Assembly: GCA_003279605.1 (NCBI GenBank)
Contig: QCHF01000002.1
Location: forward strand, 1-64,000
Origin: SAR86 cluster bacterium AG-390-O18
GTDB taxonomy: Bacteria; Pseudomonadota; Gammaproteobacteria; Magnimaribacterales; AG-339-G14
Length of the DNA: 64,000 bases
Direction: 5' to 3'
The position numbers were made by a program, and so were the translations under genes. Position 1 is the first letter of the stretch. The number at the start of each line of letters is the position of its first letter. This document shows positions 51,655 through 60,734 of this stretch, one piece after another. The notes under the pieces were generated by a model. It was not told the DNA's origin. It ran no database searches and saw only the letters and a program-made list of their open reading frames with translations.

Positions 51655-52668
51655 AGTTGGGAGATTTTATTTGTAATTAAATTATTGATGGCTTCTACAT
51701 GATCGTCATTGTCATTTAAACAAGCTATATAATGGAAAGCCTCTCCTCCTGAATCTAAGAATATTTCTTTATTCTCTTCATCGATTTCTTCGATGGTCTC
51801 TAAACAATCCATGCTAAACCCTGGCGATAAAATCAAGATTTTCTTTACTCCTTCTTTAGGTAATTTTTCCATCAGTTCACTTGTATAAGGTTTTAACCAT
51901 TCTCTTCCAGCCGCTGCTAATCTCGATTGAAAACTGGTGATGTATTGATTTTCTTCAAGCCCCAAAGCTTCTGCAACCAAGCGAGAAGTCTTCTGACAAA
52001 AACAATGGTAAGGATCTCCTTCTTCAAAATATTTTTTTTGGAATGCCGTGATAAGAAAAAACTAGCTTGTCTTGTTTTCCATAATATTCATGAGTTTTAA
52101 TAGTTTTAGCCAATGAATTTATATACTCAGAATTGTCATGGTAGCCGCTCACAAAATGCAAACTAGGCACCCATCGCCATCTTGAAAGAATTGTGCTTAC
52201 CTTATCGAATATAGTTGCAGCAGTTACTGCAGAATATTGAGGAAACAAAGGTAAGAGTAAAATTTTACGACAATTTTTCTCTTTCAAACTCATTAAAGCC
52301 TTTTCAAGACTTGGATTTCCATAGCGCATGGCTAATTCAAATTCTATAGATTCAGAATTTTTGTTCAGGTTTTTTATCTTGCTTAAAAATCTTTTTGAAT
52401 AAACCAGCAACGGGGAGCCTTCTTCAAGCCATACTGATTTATAAAGGGCTGCAGATTTCCTGGGTCTAAAAGGCAAAATAAAGAGATTTAGTACTAACCA
52501 CCAAATTATTTTTGGTACTTCTATAACTCTCGTATCTGATAAAAATTCTCTAAGGTATTTTCTTACATCTTTTGTAGAGTAACTGTCTGGCGAACCAAGA
52601 TTGCAGATAATGACTCCAACTTTTTGCTTATCTTCGTGAGAAAAATTCTCTTCACCTAAAAAACTCAT
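51651..52668 (-). pseudogene. hemH: ferrochelatase, interrupted by a one-base frameshift in an A8 run
   Basis: HemH inserts ferrous iron into protoporphyrin IX. The first frame (52668-52024) covers VGVIICNLGSPDSYSTKDV to the catalytic-His segment VFSYHGIPKK and then ends IF-stop. The second frame (from 52031 to 51651) continues exactly where it should: YFEEGDPYHCFCQKTSRLV, TSFQSRLAAAGREWLKPYT, LSPGFSMDCLETIEEI. The break is at A8 on the minus strand (52032-52039); seven A would give one intact protein of about 338 residues, the normal length. Everything else is conserved, and this is the only ferrochelatase in the locus, so a sequencing error or slippage-based expression is likelier than true loss. 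Confidence 0.85.
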
Positions 52669-53684
52669 AAATAAGACCTTACTTTTTTTACAAAATGCTT
52701 AACATTTTCTTGAGGTGTAGTCTTAATAACACCATGGCCTAATCCACACACCCACCCTTTTCTGTCCTCTAATGAAAGAGAGGAAATATCTTCTAGAAAC
52801 AAATTTAAAGCTTTATCAAATTCATTGAAATCCTGGGTAATGACTTTTTCACTGAAATTGCCTTGGATGAACCCATCGTTCCTTTTTGCGAAAATATCTT
52901 GAATACTGACATTTGAATCTACCCCAATTCCTGCAAAAGGAACTTCGAAGCTATCAGATGCAGCAAAGATGTCATCATAAGAAACTCCATCTTTTGCATA
53001 GTAACCAACTTGATTTGGAAAAGACTTTACCAACTTACTTAAAATTTTATTGAGGTAAATAGATAAATCATCTTTAGCAAGCTGGTGAGCACAAGAATCA
53101 AAAATCATTACCAGTTCAGCTCCAGCCTGCAATTGCAAAGAAATATTTTTATGTAAAAGAGGATAGATATACTCTTCCAAAATTGCCCATTGGTATCCTT
53201 CAATTTTTTCTAGCTTGTCTAATTTATTCCTCGCTGAGGCAAAAGATAACAATGTCCATGGTCCGCCAATAAAGCCAATCATGGACTTATCGTCTGGAAG
53301 CAGTTCCATCGTTCTTTCTATTGCCTCCCCCTGGAATTCCAAAGAAGCAATGGGATTTTCATTGATAAGAATTCTGGAAGCATTTTCCTCTGATAGGTGC
53401 TCTTTGAATATTGGACCGGGATCATAAATTAAATCCATGCCCAAAGACTCCAAAGGAAAAAGAATGTCGCTGAATAAAATAGCTACATCAAAATCAAATT
53501 CTTCTATTGGGCCCAAAGCAGTTTGTGCTGACAAGGCTGGATTTTTACAAAGCTCAACGAAGGAGTGAGATTTCTTAAGATTTTGATAATGATTATGATA
53601 TCTGCCAGCTTGACGCATAAACCATATTGGCGGAATTTCCTGAGGAACCCGATTCAAAGCATTTTGAAACCTGGTGTTACGCAT
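52665..53684 (-). CDS. hemE: uroporphyrinogen decarboxylase
   Basis: HemE decarboxylates the four acetate groups of uroporphyrinogen III. The protein of 339 residues starts MRNTRFQNALNRVPQEIPPIWFMRQAGRYH, with the substrate-binding Arg and Asp (VAILFSDILFP) and FIGGPWTLLSF, WVCGLGHGV later. A longer frame from 53738 would add 18 residues and overlap hemB; I chose ATG 53684, which matches the family start and leaves eight bases after hemB. Its stop overlaps hemH by four bases. Confidence 0.94.
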   Translation of the reverse strand: MRNTRFQNALNRVPQEIPPIWFMRQAGRYHNHYQNLKKSHSFVELCKNPALSAQTALGPIEEFDFDVAILFSDILFPLESLGMDLIYDPGPIFKEHLSEENASRILINENPIASLEFQGEAIERTMELLPDDKSMIGFIGGPWTLLSFASARNKLDKLEKIEGYQWAILEEYIYPLLHKNISLQLQAGAELVMIFDSCAHQLAKDDLSIYLNKILSKLVKSFPNQVGYYAKDGVSYDDIFAASDSFEVPFAGIGVDSNVSIQDIFAKRNDGFIQGNFSEKVITQDFNEFDKALNLFLEDISSLSLEDRKGWVCGLGHGVIKTTPQENVKHFVKKVRSYL

Positions 53685-53692
53685 ATTAGAAA

Positions 53693-54688
53693 TTATAGAT
53701 TTTTTGCTATCTCTTTTGCGGCATAAGTTAAGATACAATCCGCACCAGCTCTCTTAAATGAAAGAAGCGATTCAAATATTACGTCCTCACTCAGCCAGTT
53801 TTTTTCAACTGCTGCCTTCAACATAGCGTATTCACCGCTTACTTGATAAACAAAGGTTGGCATTTTAAATGTTTCTTTTACTGCCTTCACTACGTCAAGA
53901 TAAGGCATGCCTGGTTTTACCATAACAATGTCAGCTCCCTCATTTATATCCAAAGCTACTTCATGTAGAGCTTCATCAATATTTGCTACAGCCATTTGAT
54001 AAGTATCTTTTGTTTTATTCCCAAAAAATTTTGCAGATTCTACTGCTTCTTTAAAAGGGCCATAAAATTTTGAACTGTATTTTGCTGAGTAAGCTAGGAT
54101 CATAGTATTTTTATAATCCTTTTCTTCTAAGATTTTTCTTATAGAGCCAATTCTGCCGTCCATCATGTCAGATGGGGCAATGATGTCAGTTCCTGCTTGA
54201 GCTAACTTTAAAGCTTGATCTTCCAGAATTTTGAGTGTCCCATCGTTATCAACATCGCCGTCTGAATTTAATACGCCATCATGGCCATGAGTTGTATAAG
54301 GATCTAAAGCTACGTCAGCAATAACTAGAATTTCCGGAAAATTTTGTTTTATTGTTTTTATGACTTTATTAAGAAAATTATTTTCATTTACTGCCTCGGA
54401 ACCTTTCTCGTCTTTCTTGTCTTCATTGATCACAGGAAAAATTGCTACCGCTTTGATACCTAAACTCACAAGCTCTTCGATTTCTTTGAGAATACTTGTT
54501 TCTGAGTGTCTAAAAATTCCAACTAGAGATTCTATTTCTTCTTTTTCTTTTATGGATTCCTTAACAAAAATAGGCTGAATTAAATCATCAGTGGACAATT
54601 TATTTTCTGCCACAAGATCTCTAATCGATTTATTCGATCTCAATCTTCTGAGCCTAGAAAGAGGATATTTTCTTTTAAAATTTGCCAT
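53693..54688 (-). CDS. hemB: delta-aminolevulinic acid dehydratase (porphobilinogen synthase)
   Basis: HemB condenses two ALA into porphobilinogen. The 331-residue protein has the two active-site lysines in AYSAKYSSKFYGPFKEA and MVKPGMPYLDVV. The region that binds catalytic zinc in E. coli through three cysteines reads DVALDPYTTHGHDGVL with no cysteine, so it is a magnesium-type enzyme like that of Pseudomonas. It follows hemC by 22 bases and precedes hemE. Confidence 0.96.
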   Translation of the reverse strand: MANFKRKYPLSRLRRLRSNKSIRDLVAENKLSTDDLIQPIFVKESIKEKEEIESLVGIFRHSETSILKEIEELVSLGIKAVAIFPVINEDKKDEKGSEAVNENNFLNKVIKTIKQNFPEILVIADVALDPYTTHGHDGVLNSDGDVDNDGTLKILEDQALKLAQAGTDIIAPSDMMDGRIGSIRKILEEKDYKNTMILAYSAKYSSKFYGPFKEAVESAKFFGNKTKDTYQMAVANIDEALHEVALDINEGADIVMVKPGMPYLDVVKAVKETFKMPTFVYQVSGEYAMLKAAVEKNWLSEDVIFESLLSFKRAGADCILTYAAKEIAKNL

Positions 54689-54710
54689 ATCAAGTAAACA
54701 GGTGCGTAGC

Positions 54711-56210
54711 TTACTTTGCTTCGTTTACTTTTTCCAGCCAGTCTTCATAGTTTAAAAAAGGCTTTATTTTATTGGGATATAGTTTGTTTAACTCATCAAA
54801 AGTTTTGCCCAAACCACATGAATGTTCTGCATTTTCAATGCTAGGAAATCTTTTTAAAGCTTCTTTAAAAGAGCTGATAGACATCCAATAAAAATGAGAA
54901 TACAGAGATAAATCTTCTATATCTGTTTCAGGAACTAATTTATAAGTTGCAAGTAGTTTTTTATCTTTAGATTGTGAATCAACATGAGAAACCAAAAACC
55001 AATTTAACTTTTTATGAAATGAGCTGGGTTGAGATTGTTCTTCTCCTAAACTGTCTGAAGTTCCGTTTACCCATATTCCCTTCTTAGCTAATTTAAACCA
55101 GTTTTCTATTCCGCTTGTCCAAACGACATTGGATAAATCGATTGACGTACCTTTTTCTATTGAACTTGCTCTCGATATATATAATCCAGAATTTTTCAAT
55201 ATCTCTAATTCTTTTATCCCCTCATTGATTATTGATCGAGAAAATAATTTGAAATCTTTTTTTAATTTTGGATAAAAATCTTTTAAGGGATTCTCAAATC
55301 TTGATAATTCTTCTTTAAATGGTAAAAAAGACCTATTATCAATGAGTTCATTATCCGGGGTTAAGCCTTTCTCGGTAATGATTTTTCCAAGAGGATGATT
55401 TTCTATACTTACTCCAATTTTTTGATGACAGCCTCCGCCGTATTTTTTGAGTTTCTCTCTCTCATCTTCTACATTTTTAAATATATCTAAATCATTGATT
55501 TCACTAAGTAATTTAATAACTTTTTTATTACCCGATTTTACCTCAATGGCCAATGCTCCCTGACCCGGAGCACAAGGATTTTGAGAGCAAGGAATCACCA
55601 TCCACAAAAATTCGTCTAAGTCTTTTTTAAAGGAATCTAATTCATTGGAAATTTCTCCTTTGGGTGATAACAACCGATCTAAAGCAGCTTTTGCTATTAC
55701 TAAGCCATCTGCATTTGAGTCTTTGAGTTTCTGAACTCTTGTAAGAATATTTCCCCTAATGTCACTAAAGGTGAGAGAGCTTGTTTCAAAAGGAAATGCT
55801 TTTGTTAAAAAGGTAGACAGATTTTCTTGTCTTCTAGGAGACGAAGTAAAAATTTCAATTTTTTTCTTTTTGAGTGAGTCGTTTTTAAATATCAAAACAT
55901 CTCTTAAATCTGCTCTTTTTATTGTTGCAGCTACTTCCGTTCCTTCTTCAAGATCAACTGGTAGATCTTTCCAGGAATGAACAGCAATATCAGCATTATC
56001 AGATAATAATTCTTCTCTAATATCCGAAGTAAAGACACCCATTTCAGGCATTTTGTGTAATGGAGTAGTTAAATCTATATCACCTGATGTATCTTTGGTT
56101 TTAAAGTTTATTTTGATTTCAGGAAATCTTTTTTTAATAACTTCAGAAACCTCTGTAGCTTGAATTTTAGCTAGTACACTTTTTCTTGAAATGATAGTTA
56201 ACTCATTCAT
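54711..56210 (-). CDS. hemC: porphobilinogen deaminase fused to a HemD-like C-terminal domain
   Basis: The N-terminal 310 or so residues are hydroxymethylbilane synthase: ISRKSVLAKIQATEV, VHSWKDLPVDL, TSSPRRQENL, APGQGALAIEV and the cofactor cysteine (about Cys261) in GGGCHQKIG. The remaining 190 residues are not part of HemC. They include VVWTSGIENWFKLA and, further on, FYWMSISSFKEALKRFP and SCGLGKTFDELNKL, spaced like the two nucleotide-like halves of uroporphyrinogen III synthase. No separate hemD lies in the operon, so this may supply that step. I chose ATG 56210 (AGGA upstream) over TTG 56219. First gene of the operon. Confidence 0.88.
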   Translation of the reverse strand: MNELTIISRKSVLAKIQATEVSEVIKKRFPEIKINFKTKDTSGDIDLTTPLHKMPEMGVFTSDIREELLSDNADIAVHSWKDLPVDLEEGTEVAATIKRADLRDVLIFKNDSLKKKKIEIFTSSPRRQENLSTFLTKAFPFETSSLTFSDIRGNILTRVQKLKDSNADGLVIAKAALDRLLSPKGEISNELDSFKKDLDEFLWMVIPCSQNPCAPGQGALAIEVKSGNKKVIKLLSEINDLDIFKNVEDEREKLKKYGGGCHQKIGVSIENHPLGKIITEKGLTPDNELIDNRSFLPFKEELSRFENPLKDFYPKLKKDFKLFSRSIINEGIKELEILKNSGLYISRASSIEKGTSIDLSNVVWTSGIENWFKLAKKGIWVNGTSDSLGEEQSQPSSFHKKLNWFLVSHVDSQSKDKKLLATYKLVPETDIEDLSLYSHFYWMSISSFKEALKRFPSIENAEHSCGLGKTFDELNKLYPNKIKPFLNYEDWLEKVNEAK

Positions 56211-56320
56211 TATAACCAATCCTTATAAACAACTATATTATTATAATTCTATTAGTTTTGAATATTTAGTTTGCGTGCTTTTAAGTCTATAGTAATGAGC
56301 AATTCCTTCTTGGAGATGAA

Positions 56321-57571
56321 ATGAACTACAAAAAATACTTTTCCGATGAGTTGACCTCTTTAAAATCACAAGGTCTTTACAGAAAATTCAGAGAAATAAA
56401 TCGAGACAAAAAACATTTTCCGAAAGCAACGGAAAGATTCGAAGGTGTTGAAAGAGCTGTAGAAGTTTGGTGCAGTAATGACTATCTAAATTTAAGTCAG
56501 CACCCAGAAGTAATCCAAAAATCTATCGCAGTCATCAAAGAATTAGGTACAGGTTCTGGGGGGACAAGAAACATTTCAGGAACTTCTTCTTACCATGCTG
56601 ATCTAGAAAAGGAATTAGCAAACTTACATAACAAAGAATCAAGTCTTATTTTTCCTTCTGCCTATACAGCTAATCAATCGACCCTTTGGACTTTATGTAA
56701 AAAGCTTGAAGGTATTGAAGTCTTTTCTGATGAACTTAATCATGCCTCAATGATTCAGGGTATTAAAAATGCCAACGTACCTTGTCATATTTTTCGCCAT
56801 AATGATGTTGGTCATTTAAGAAAACTTTTAAATACATCAAATGCCAGTGTACCCAAGTTGATAGTTTTAGAATCTCTTTATTCGATGGAGGGTCTAAGAT
56901 CTCCACTAAAACAAATTGTTTCCTTAGCTAAAGAATTCAATGCTTTAACTTATCTTGATGAGGTTCATTCAGTTGGACTTTATGGTTCAGAAGGTAGAGG
57001 TATTGCAGAGGAGCAAGATGTTTCTGGTGAAATAGATATTATAAATGGAACCCTTTCTAAAGCTTTTGGTCAGATGGGTGGATATATTGCTGCAAGTTCT
57101 GACATTATTGACTTTATAAGAAGCTTTGCACCAGGCTTTATTTTTACTTCGTCAGCAAATCCAAGCATTGCAGCAGCATCAATAAAAGCAATTGGAATTG
57201 CAAAAAAATCTGAAAATTTACGTGAGGACATTCGAAAAAATTCTAAACTAATCAGAGAAGGTCTTAAAGATTTAAAAATTCCATATTTAGATAATGACAG
57301 TCACATCATTCCAATTCACTTAGAAGATCCGAGATTATGCAAGGAAGCAGCTAATGTGTTAATCGAAGAACATGGCATTTATATTCAACCTGTTTTTTAT
57401 CCAACAGTGCCTAAAGGCGATGAAAGATTCAGAGTCACAATCACTCCTAAACATCAGGCAGAAGATATTAATAGGTTCTTATCTTCTCTCGATCAGGTTT
57501 GGAATAAACTCTCTTTGCGAAGAGAAACGTTTTCAGAAAGTGAATCTAATCAAGTAAGAAAACTTTATTAG
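56321..57571 (+). CDS. hemA: 5-aminolevulinate synthase (C4 pathway)
   Basis: ALAS condenses glycine and succinyl-CoA to ALA with PLP. The 416-residue protein has WCSNDYLNLSQHP, the ALAS-specific run GSGGTRNISGTSSYH, YLDEVHSVGLYG and the PLP lysine Lys247 in NGTLSKAFGQMGGYI, followed by GFIFTSSANPS. These match alphaproteobacterial and mitochondrial ALAS better than the related KBL or BioF enzymes. Most Gammaproteobacteria instead make ALA from glutamyl-tRNA. The start has GGAGA four bases upstream. It is divergent from hemC across about 110 bases, and a strong terminator follows. Confidence 0.93.
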   Translation: MNYKKYFSDELTSLKSQGLYRKFREINRDKKHFPKATERFEGVERAVEVWCSNDYLNLSQHPEVIQKSIAVIKELGTGSGGTRNISGTSSYHADLEKELANLHNKESSLIFPSAYTANQSTLWTLCKKLEGIEVFSDELNHASMIQGIKNANVPCHIFRHNDVGHLRKLLNTSNASVPKLIVLESLYSMEGLRSPLKQIVSLAKEFNALTYLDEVHSVGLYGSEGRGIAEEQDVSGEIDIINGTLSKAFGQMGGYIAASSDIIDFIRSFAPGFIFTSSANPSIAAASIKAIGIAKKSENLREDIRKNSKLIREGLKDLKIPYLDNDSHIIPIHLEDPRLCKEAANVLIEEHGIYIQPVFYPTVPKGDERFRVTITPKHQAEDINRFLSSLDQVWNKLSLRRETFSESESNQVRKLY

Positions 57572-57580
57572 TCTTAATGA

Positions 57581-57606
57581 CGAAATCCCGCTTTTCAGCG
57601 GGATTT
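57581..57606 (+). terminator. rho-independent terminator after hemA
   Basis: GAAATCCCGC and GCGGGATTTC form a perfect ten-base stem around the loop TTTTCA, ten bases past the hemA stop. The stem is GC-rich at the loop end and is followed by a pyrimidine run TCTCTCTCC. It is the clearest terminator in the window. Confidence 0.85.
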
Positions 57607-57705
57607 CTCTCTCTCCAAAAACTTAAATTGATTTACTTAGGGGGAGATCTTTACGAGCATAGCCATGAGATGAAATGAAAAGGCTTCTCTAAAAATCATC
57701 GTATT

Positions 57706-57798
57706 TCAATTTTTAAGTTTTGTTGTTTGAAGAGTGAGCAATTCATTTATCCTTAAAACATCTTCCTGGATATCCTTTAAATAAAATAAATTGCTCAT
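57706..57798 (-). CDS. 30-residue small ORF downstream of the TonB receptor
   Basis: A 30-codon frame beginning MSNLFYLKDIQEDVLRINEL and ending TTKLKN lies 22 bases after the receptor stop on the same strand. Its ATG is preceded by TAGGAGAGC, a near-perfect ribosome site seven bases away, one of the best in the window. The peptide is amphipathic and probably one helix. I do not recognise it. It would share the Fur-controlled receptor transcript. Its function is unknown. Confidence 0.5.
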   Translation of the reverse strand: MSNLFYLKDIQEDVLRINELLTLQTTKLKN

Positions 57799-57819
57799 TT
57801 TTTTGCTCTCCTAAGTTAA

Positions 57820-59964
57820 TTAAAAACTTTTGCTGTAAGAAATTCTGACATTAGCAGACTCACCAACTGATACTTGGTGATCAGAGTGAGAGTGAGGATA
57901 GTAAACCTCGTCACTCAAGTTTTCGATGTTAATCCTTACAATGTCTTCATCAGTAGGCTTGATTGTCATGGCCATATCAAACCTAGTGTAGTCAGGAAGT
58001 TTTGGTCCACTTTCTGCATTTATAAAAGACTCGTCTTGATAAGTAAGACCTAGACTAATGTCAAATATGTCATTCACTTGGTTATTCCACCAGAGAGAAT
58101 AAGTAAGCTCAGGAACTTCTTTAGTTGCTCCAGTACCTTTTGACTTAGTTGCGTCTACAGAAGCAAGTCCAAATCTTATTAAGTTGCTTTCATCAACCTG
58201 ACCATTCAAAGAGACTTCAAAACCGTCTATTTCGAGACCAACTTCTCTAGTTACTTCGCCAGATCCGCTATTGAATACTGTAGCTTTTGTTTGCTCACTA
58301 GAAAAGTAGCTCACTGCAAGTTGAGCGCCAGCATCAATGTCATACTTAAAACCTAATTCAGTATTTTCAAAAACATCTGGATTGAACTTGTCAGAATCTC
58401 CAGAAAAAGTCTTATATTGTTCGCCCGAACGAGGTTGAAAAGCTTCACTGTAACTGAAATACAAGGACATATTTTCTTGTGGCTTAAATATTATCCCTAA
58501 ACGAGGCGAGAAAAGAGAATCGTCTTTCGTTTTGGAAGTATTTGTTCCAGAAGCAGTTCCTCTATCTTGTGCATCTTTAGAAATACCGTATTGCAAGATA
58601 GTCGTTTCAACTTCATCATATCTTCCGCCTAGAACCATTTTCCATCTATCAGATAGATCAATATTTCCTTGAAGGTAGATTGAAGTGACTTCAATATCGG
58701 TGTCTGACTTGTTGTTCATATCAGATGTGTAATCAACATAAGTTATTTGATTTGCTGTAATGTCTCCAGCTGCTAAGCCTCCAGATGCAAGAGCTTGTCT
58801 TGTAGCTAATGCACCATTTGCTAAATTGAAATTCATATGTCTTTGAGGAACGAAAATCTCATTGTCGTCTCTAGTTGAAGACCAATAAGTATTATGTCTA
58901 GTATTTTCATTTTTAGTATCGATAATTTCTAATCCAACGGCTAAAGTACCTCTATCAAACTCATTGATGTTACTCAAAGATATAATTGTACTTTCACGGA
59001 GCGTAACGTCTCGATAACCGTCCATCTTAGCGCCACCTGCAACTGTATAATCACTGACGTACAAGTTTTTGTACATTTTTCTGAAGTCATTTGCTGATAC
59101 AGTTAAGTTTAACTTTCCAGTATCTGAATAATTGTGTTCTAAAGAACCTCTAAGAATATTTGCTTCAACAGTTTGTTTGTTTAGATCTTCTGTTCCAAAA
59201 ACAATGTCTTTCATAGATTCTATTGGAGATTTAGAAGCGTCAAGAGTTGGAATACCTCTATCTACAAACCTTTCGTGGTCTGCATATTCGTAAGAAAGAT
59301 CTATGTAAGTGTCTGAATTGACTTCAATTTTCATTGTAGGGTTTAAACCGATACGGTCTCCAGAATACATATCTCTGTGATTTGCTAGAGAATCCAAATG
59401 GAAATTCAGTCTAAATGCAACGTTGTCACTTACAACTACATTTCCATCCAAGGCAACATCGCCTCCTCCAAAAGAATCACCACCAACATCAAGTGCGCCG
59501 AAAGTCTCTCCAATTTGAGCAGTCTTAGAAACTCTGTTTATTAAACCACCAGTTCCACCTCTTCCAAACATCAAGGCGTTTGCGCCTTTGATGATTTCAA
59601 CTTGCTCTACGTTGTATAAAGAACGGTAATATTGAACATCGTCTCTGAGGCCGTCTTGATAAAAATCGGCTGTAGATCTTACTCCCCTAAATACAACAGC
59701 ATCTCTGTGACCTTCACCTTGAGATGTGTTTACGCCAGGCGTATATCTAATAAGATCGCCAATTTGTCTGAAACCTTGTAGTTTGATGTCATCATCAGTT
59801 ATCACAGATACTGACTGAGGAACATCTAAAACAGGCACAGGAGGTTTTAGTGAATTAACTTGATCTTTAAAAAGAACATTGCCTTTTACTTCAAGTTCTT
59901 CATCTTGACCAAAAATTGCCGAAGTAGAAATTACCAGGGCAAATAAATAAATAAATTTTTTCAT
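57820..59964 (-). CDS. TonB-dependent siderophore receptor
   Basis: An outer-membrane gated barrel for ferric siderophore uptake. The 714-residue protein has a signal peptide (MKKFIYLFALVISTSAIFG), a plug domain at about 40-165 (DVPQSVSVITDDDIKLQG, RDAVVFRGVRSTADFYQDGLRD, VEIIKGANALMFGRGGTGGLIN) and a long barrel ending in aromatic Phe (ISYSKSF). The plug resembles the catecholate/FhuA-FpvA-like siderophore group. Two Fur boxes overlap its promoter. It lies below fbpABC on the same strand. Confidence 0.92.
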   Translation of the reverse strand: MKKFIYLFALVISTSAIFGQDEELEVKGNVLFKDQVNSLKPPVPVLDVPQSVSVITDDDIKLQGFRQIGDLIRYTPGVNTSQGEGHRDAVVFRGVRSTADFYQDGLRDDVQYYRSLYNVEQVEIIKGANALMFGRGGTGGLINRVSKTAQIGETFGALDVGGDSFGGGDVALDGNVVVSDNVAFRLNFHLDSLANHRDMYSGDRIGLNPTMKIEVNSDTYIDLSYEYADHERFVDRGIPTLDASKSPIESMKDIVFGTEDLNKQTVEANILRGSLEHNYSDTGKLNLTVSANDFRKMYKNLYVSDYTVAGGAKMDGYRDVTLRESTIISLSNINEFDRGTLAVGLEIIDTKNENTRHNTYWSSTRDDNEIFVPQRHMNFNLANGALATRQALASGGLAAGDITANQITYVDYTSDMNNKSDTDIEVTSIYLQGNIDLSDRWKMVLGGRYDEVETTILQYGISKDAQDRGTASGTNTSKTKDDSLFSPRLGIIFKPQENMSLYFSYSEAFQPRSGEQYKTFSGDSDKFNPDVFENTELGFKYDIDAGAQLAVSYFSSEQTKATVFNSGSGEVTREVGLEIDGFEVSLNGQVDESNLIRFGLASVDATKSKGTGATKEVPELTYSLWWNNQVNDIFDISLGLTYQDESFINAESGPKLPDYTRFDMAMTIKPTDEDIVRINIENLSDEVYYPHSHSDHQVSVGESANVRISYSKSF

Positions 59965-59999
59965 AATGAAATCGTCTCCCTAAATAAGAATATTTCGCA

Positions 60000-60018
60000 A
60001 ATGATAATGATTATCATT
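60000..60018. promoter_or_regulatory. Fur box 1 at the siderophore receptor promoter
   Basis: AATGATAATGATTATCATT is a near-perfect Fur site (consensus GATAATGATAATCATTATC). It covers the -10 and the spacer of the receptor promoter (TTGACA at 60024-60029 and TATCAT at 60001-60006 on the minus strand, 17 bases apart), so iron-loaded Fur would block polymerase. The identical 19-mer occurs at 63475-63493. Confidence 0.88.
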
Positions 60019-60027
60019 TTCTATGTC

Positions 60028-60046
60028 AATGAGAATGATTATTATT
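60028..60046. promoter_or_regulatory. Fur box 2 at the siderophore receptor promoter
   Basis: AATGAGAATGATTATTATT is a second, weaker Fur-like site starting 28 bases from the first and abutting the -35 element. Paired Fur sites are common where Fur binds cooperatively. Confidence 0.7.
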
Positions 60047-60062
60047 TAGATTTAGTTATAAC

Positions 60063-60734
60063 TTAAGAACTAAACAATGCTTCCATTATTTTGCCTTCTT
60101 CTAACTTGAGAACTTTGTCACACATAATTTCTGCATCTTCACGATCGTGAGTGACAATAATGCATGAAGTATTTGTTTTTCTAAATAATTCTTTCGTTTC
60201 TTCTCTAAGAGCTGTCCTCAACCCTTTATCTAGAGAACTAAATGGTTCATCTAACAAGACTAATTTAGGCTCTGGTGCTAAGGTTCTAGCTATCGCTACC
60301 CTTTGCTGTTCACCTCCAGATAAAGAATTTGGAAAAGACTGAGAAAATTTTTCTGCTTTTAAGAGTCTCAAAAAATCTAGAGCTTTTTCTTTTCTATCTT
60401 TTTTTGATCCTTTGATACCAAATTTTACGTTTTCTAAAGAATTCAAATGAGGAAATAAAACTTTCTCCTGAAGAACCAACCCTATTCCTCTCTTGTGAGG
60501 AGGAAGGAATTTGTTTTTTCCACTTATTTCATTTCCATAATAGTAAATTTCACCTTCGGAAGGTTTTTCTAGCCCGGCAATTAATCTTAGCAGCGAGCTT
60601 TTCCCTGTACCAGATGGACCTAAAATTCCTAAAATTTCACCCTCGAAAAGAGAAAAATTAATGTTTGAAAAAATATCTTTATTTTTTTTATATGCAAAAG
60701 ATAAATTGACTATTTTTAAAACTTCTTTAGCCAT
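60063..60734 (-). CDS. fbpC: ferric iron ABC transporter ATP-binding protein
   Basis: The 223-residue ATPase drives ferric iron import. It has Walker A GPSGTGKSS near 38, the Q-loop LVLQEKVLFPHL, the signature LSGGEQQRVAIAR and Walker B LVLLDEPFSSLD. It is short compared with typical FbpC (about 340) and lacks the C-terminal regulatory domain. Its start overlaps the permease stop by one base. Confidence 0.87.
   Translation of the reverse strand: MAKEVLKIVNLSFAYKKNKDIFSNINFSLFEGEILGILGPSGTGKSSLLRLIAGLEKPSEGEIYYYGNEISGKNKFLPPHKRGIGLVLQEKVLFPHLNSLENVKFGIKGSKKDRKEKALDFLRLLKAEKFSQSFPNSLSGGEQQRVAIARTLAPEPKLVLLDEPFSSLDKGLRTALREETKELFRKTNTSCIIVTHDREDAEIMCDKVLKLEEGKIMEALFSS

Noticed and set aside
53685..53738. 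Longer N-terminus of hemE
   Set aside because: It would overlap hemB by 46 bases and adds residues not seen in the family; MRNTRFQNAL matches the usual start.
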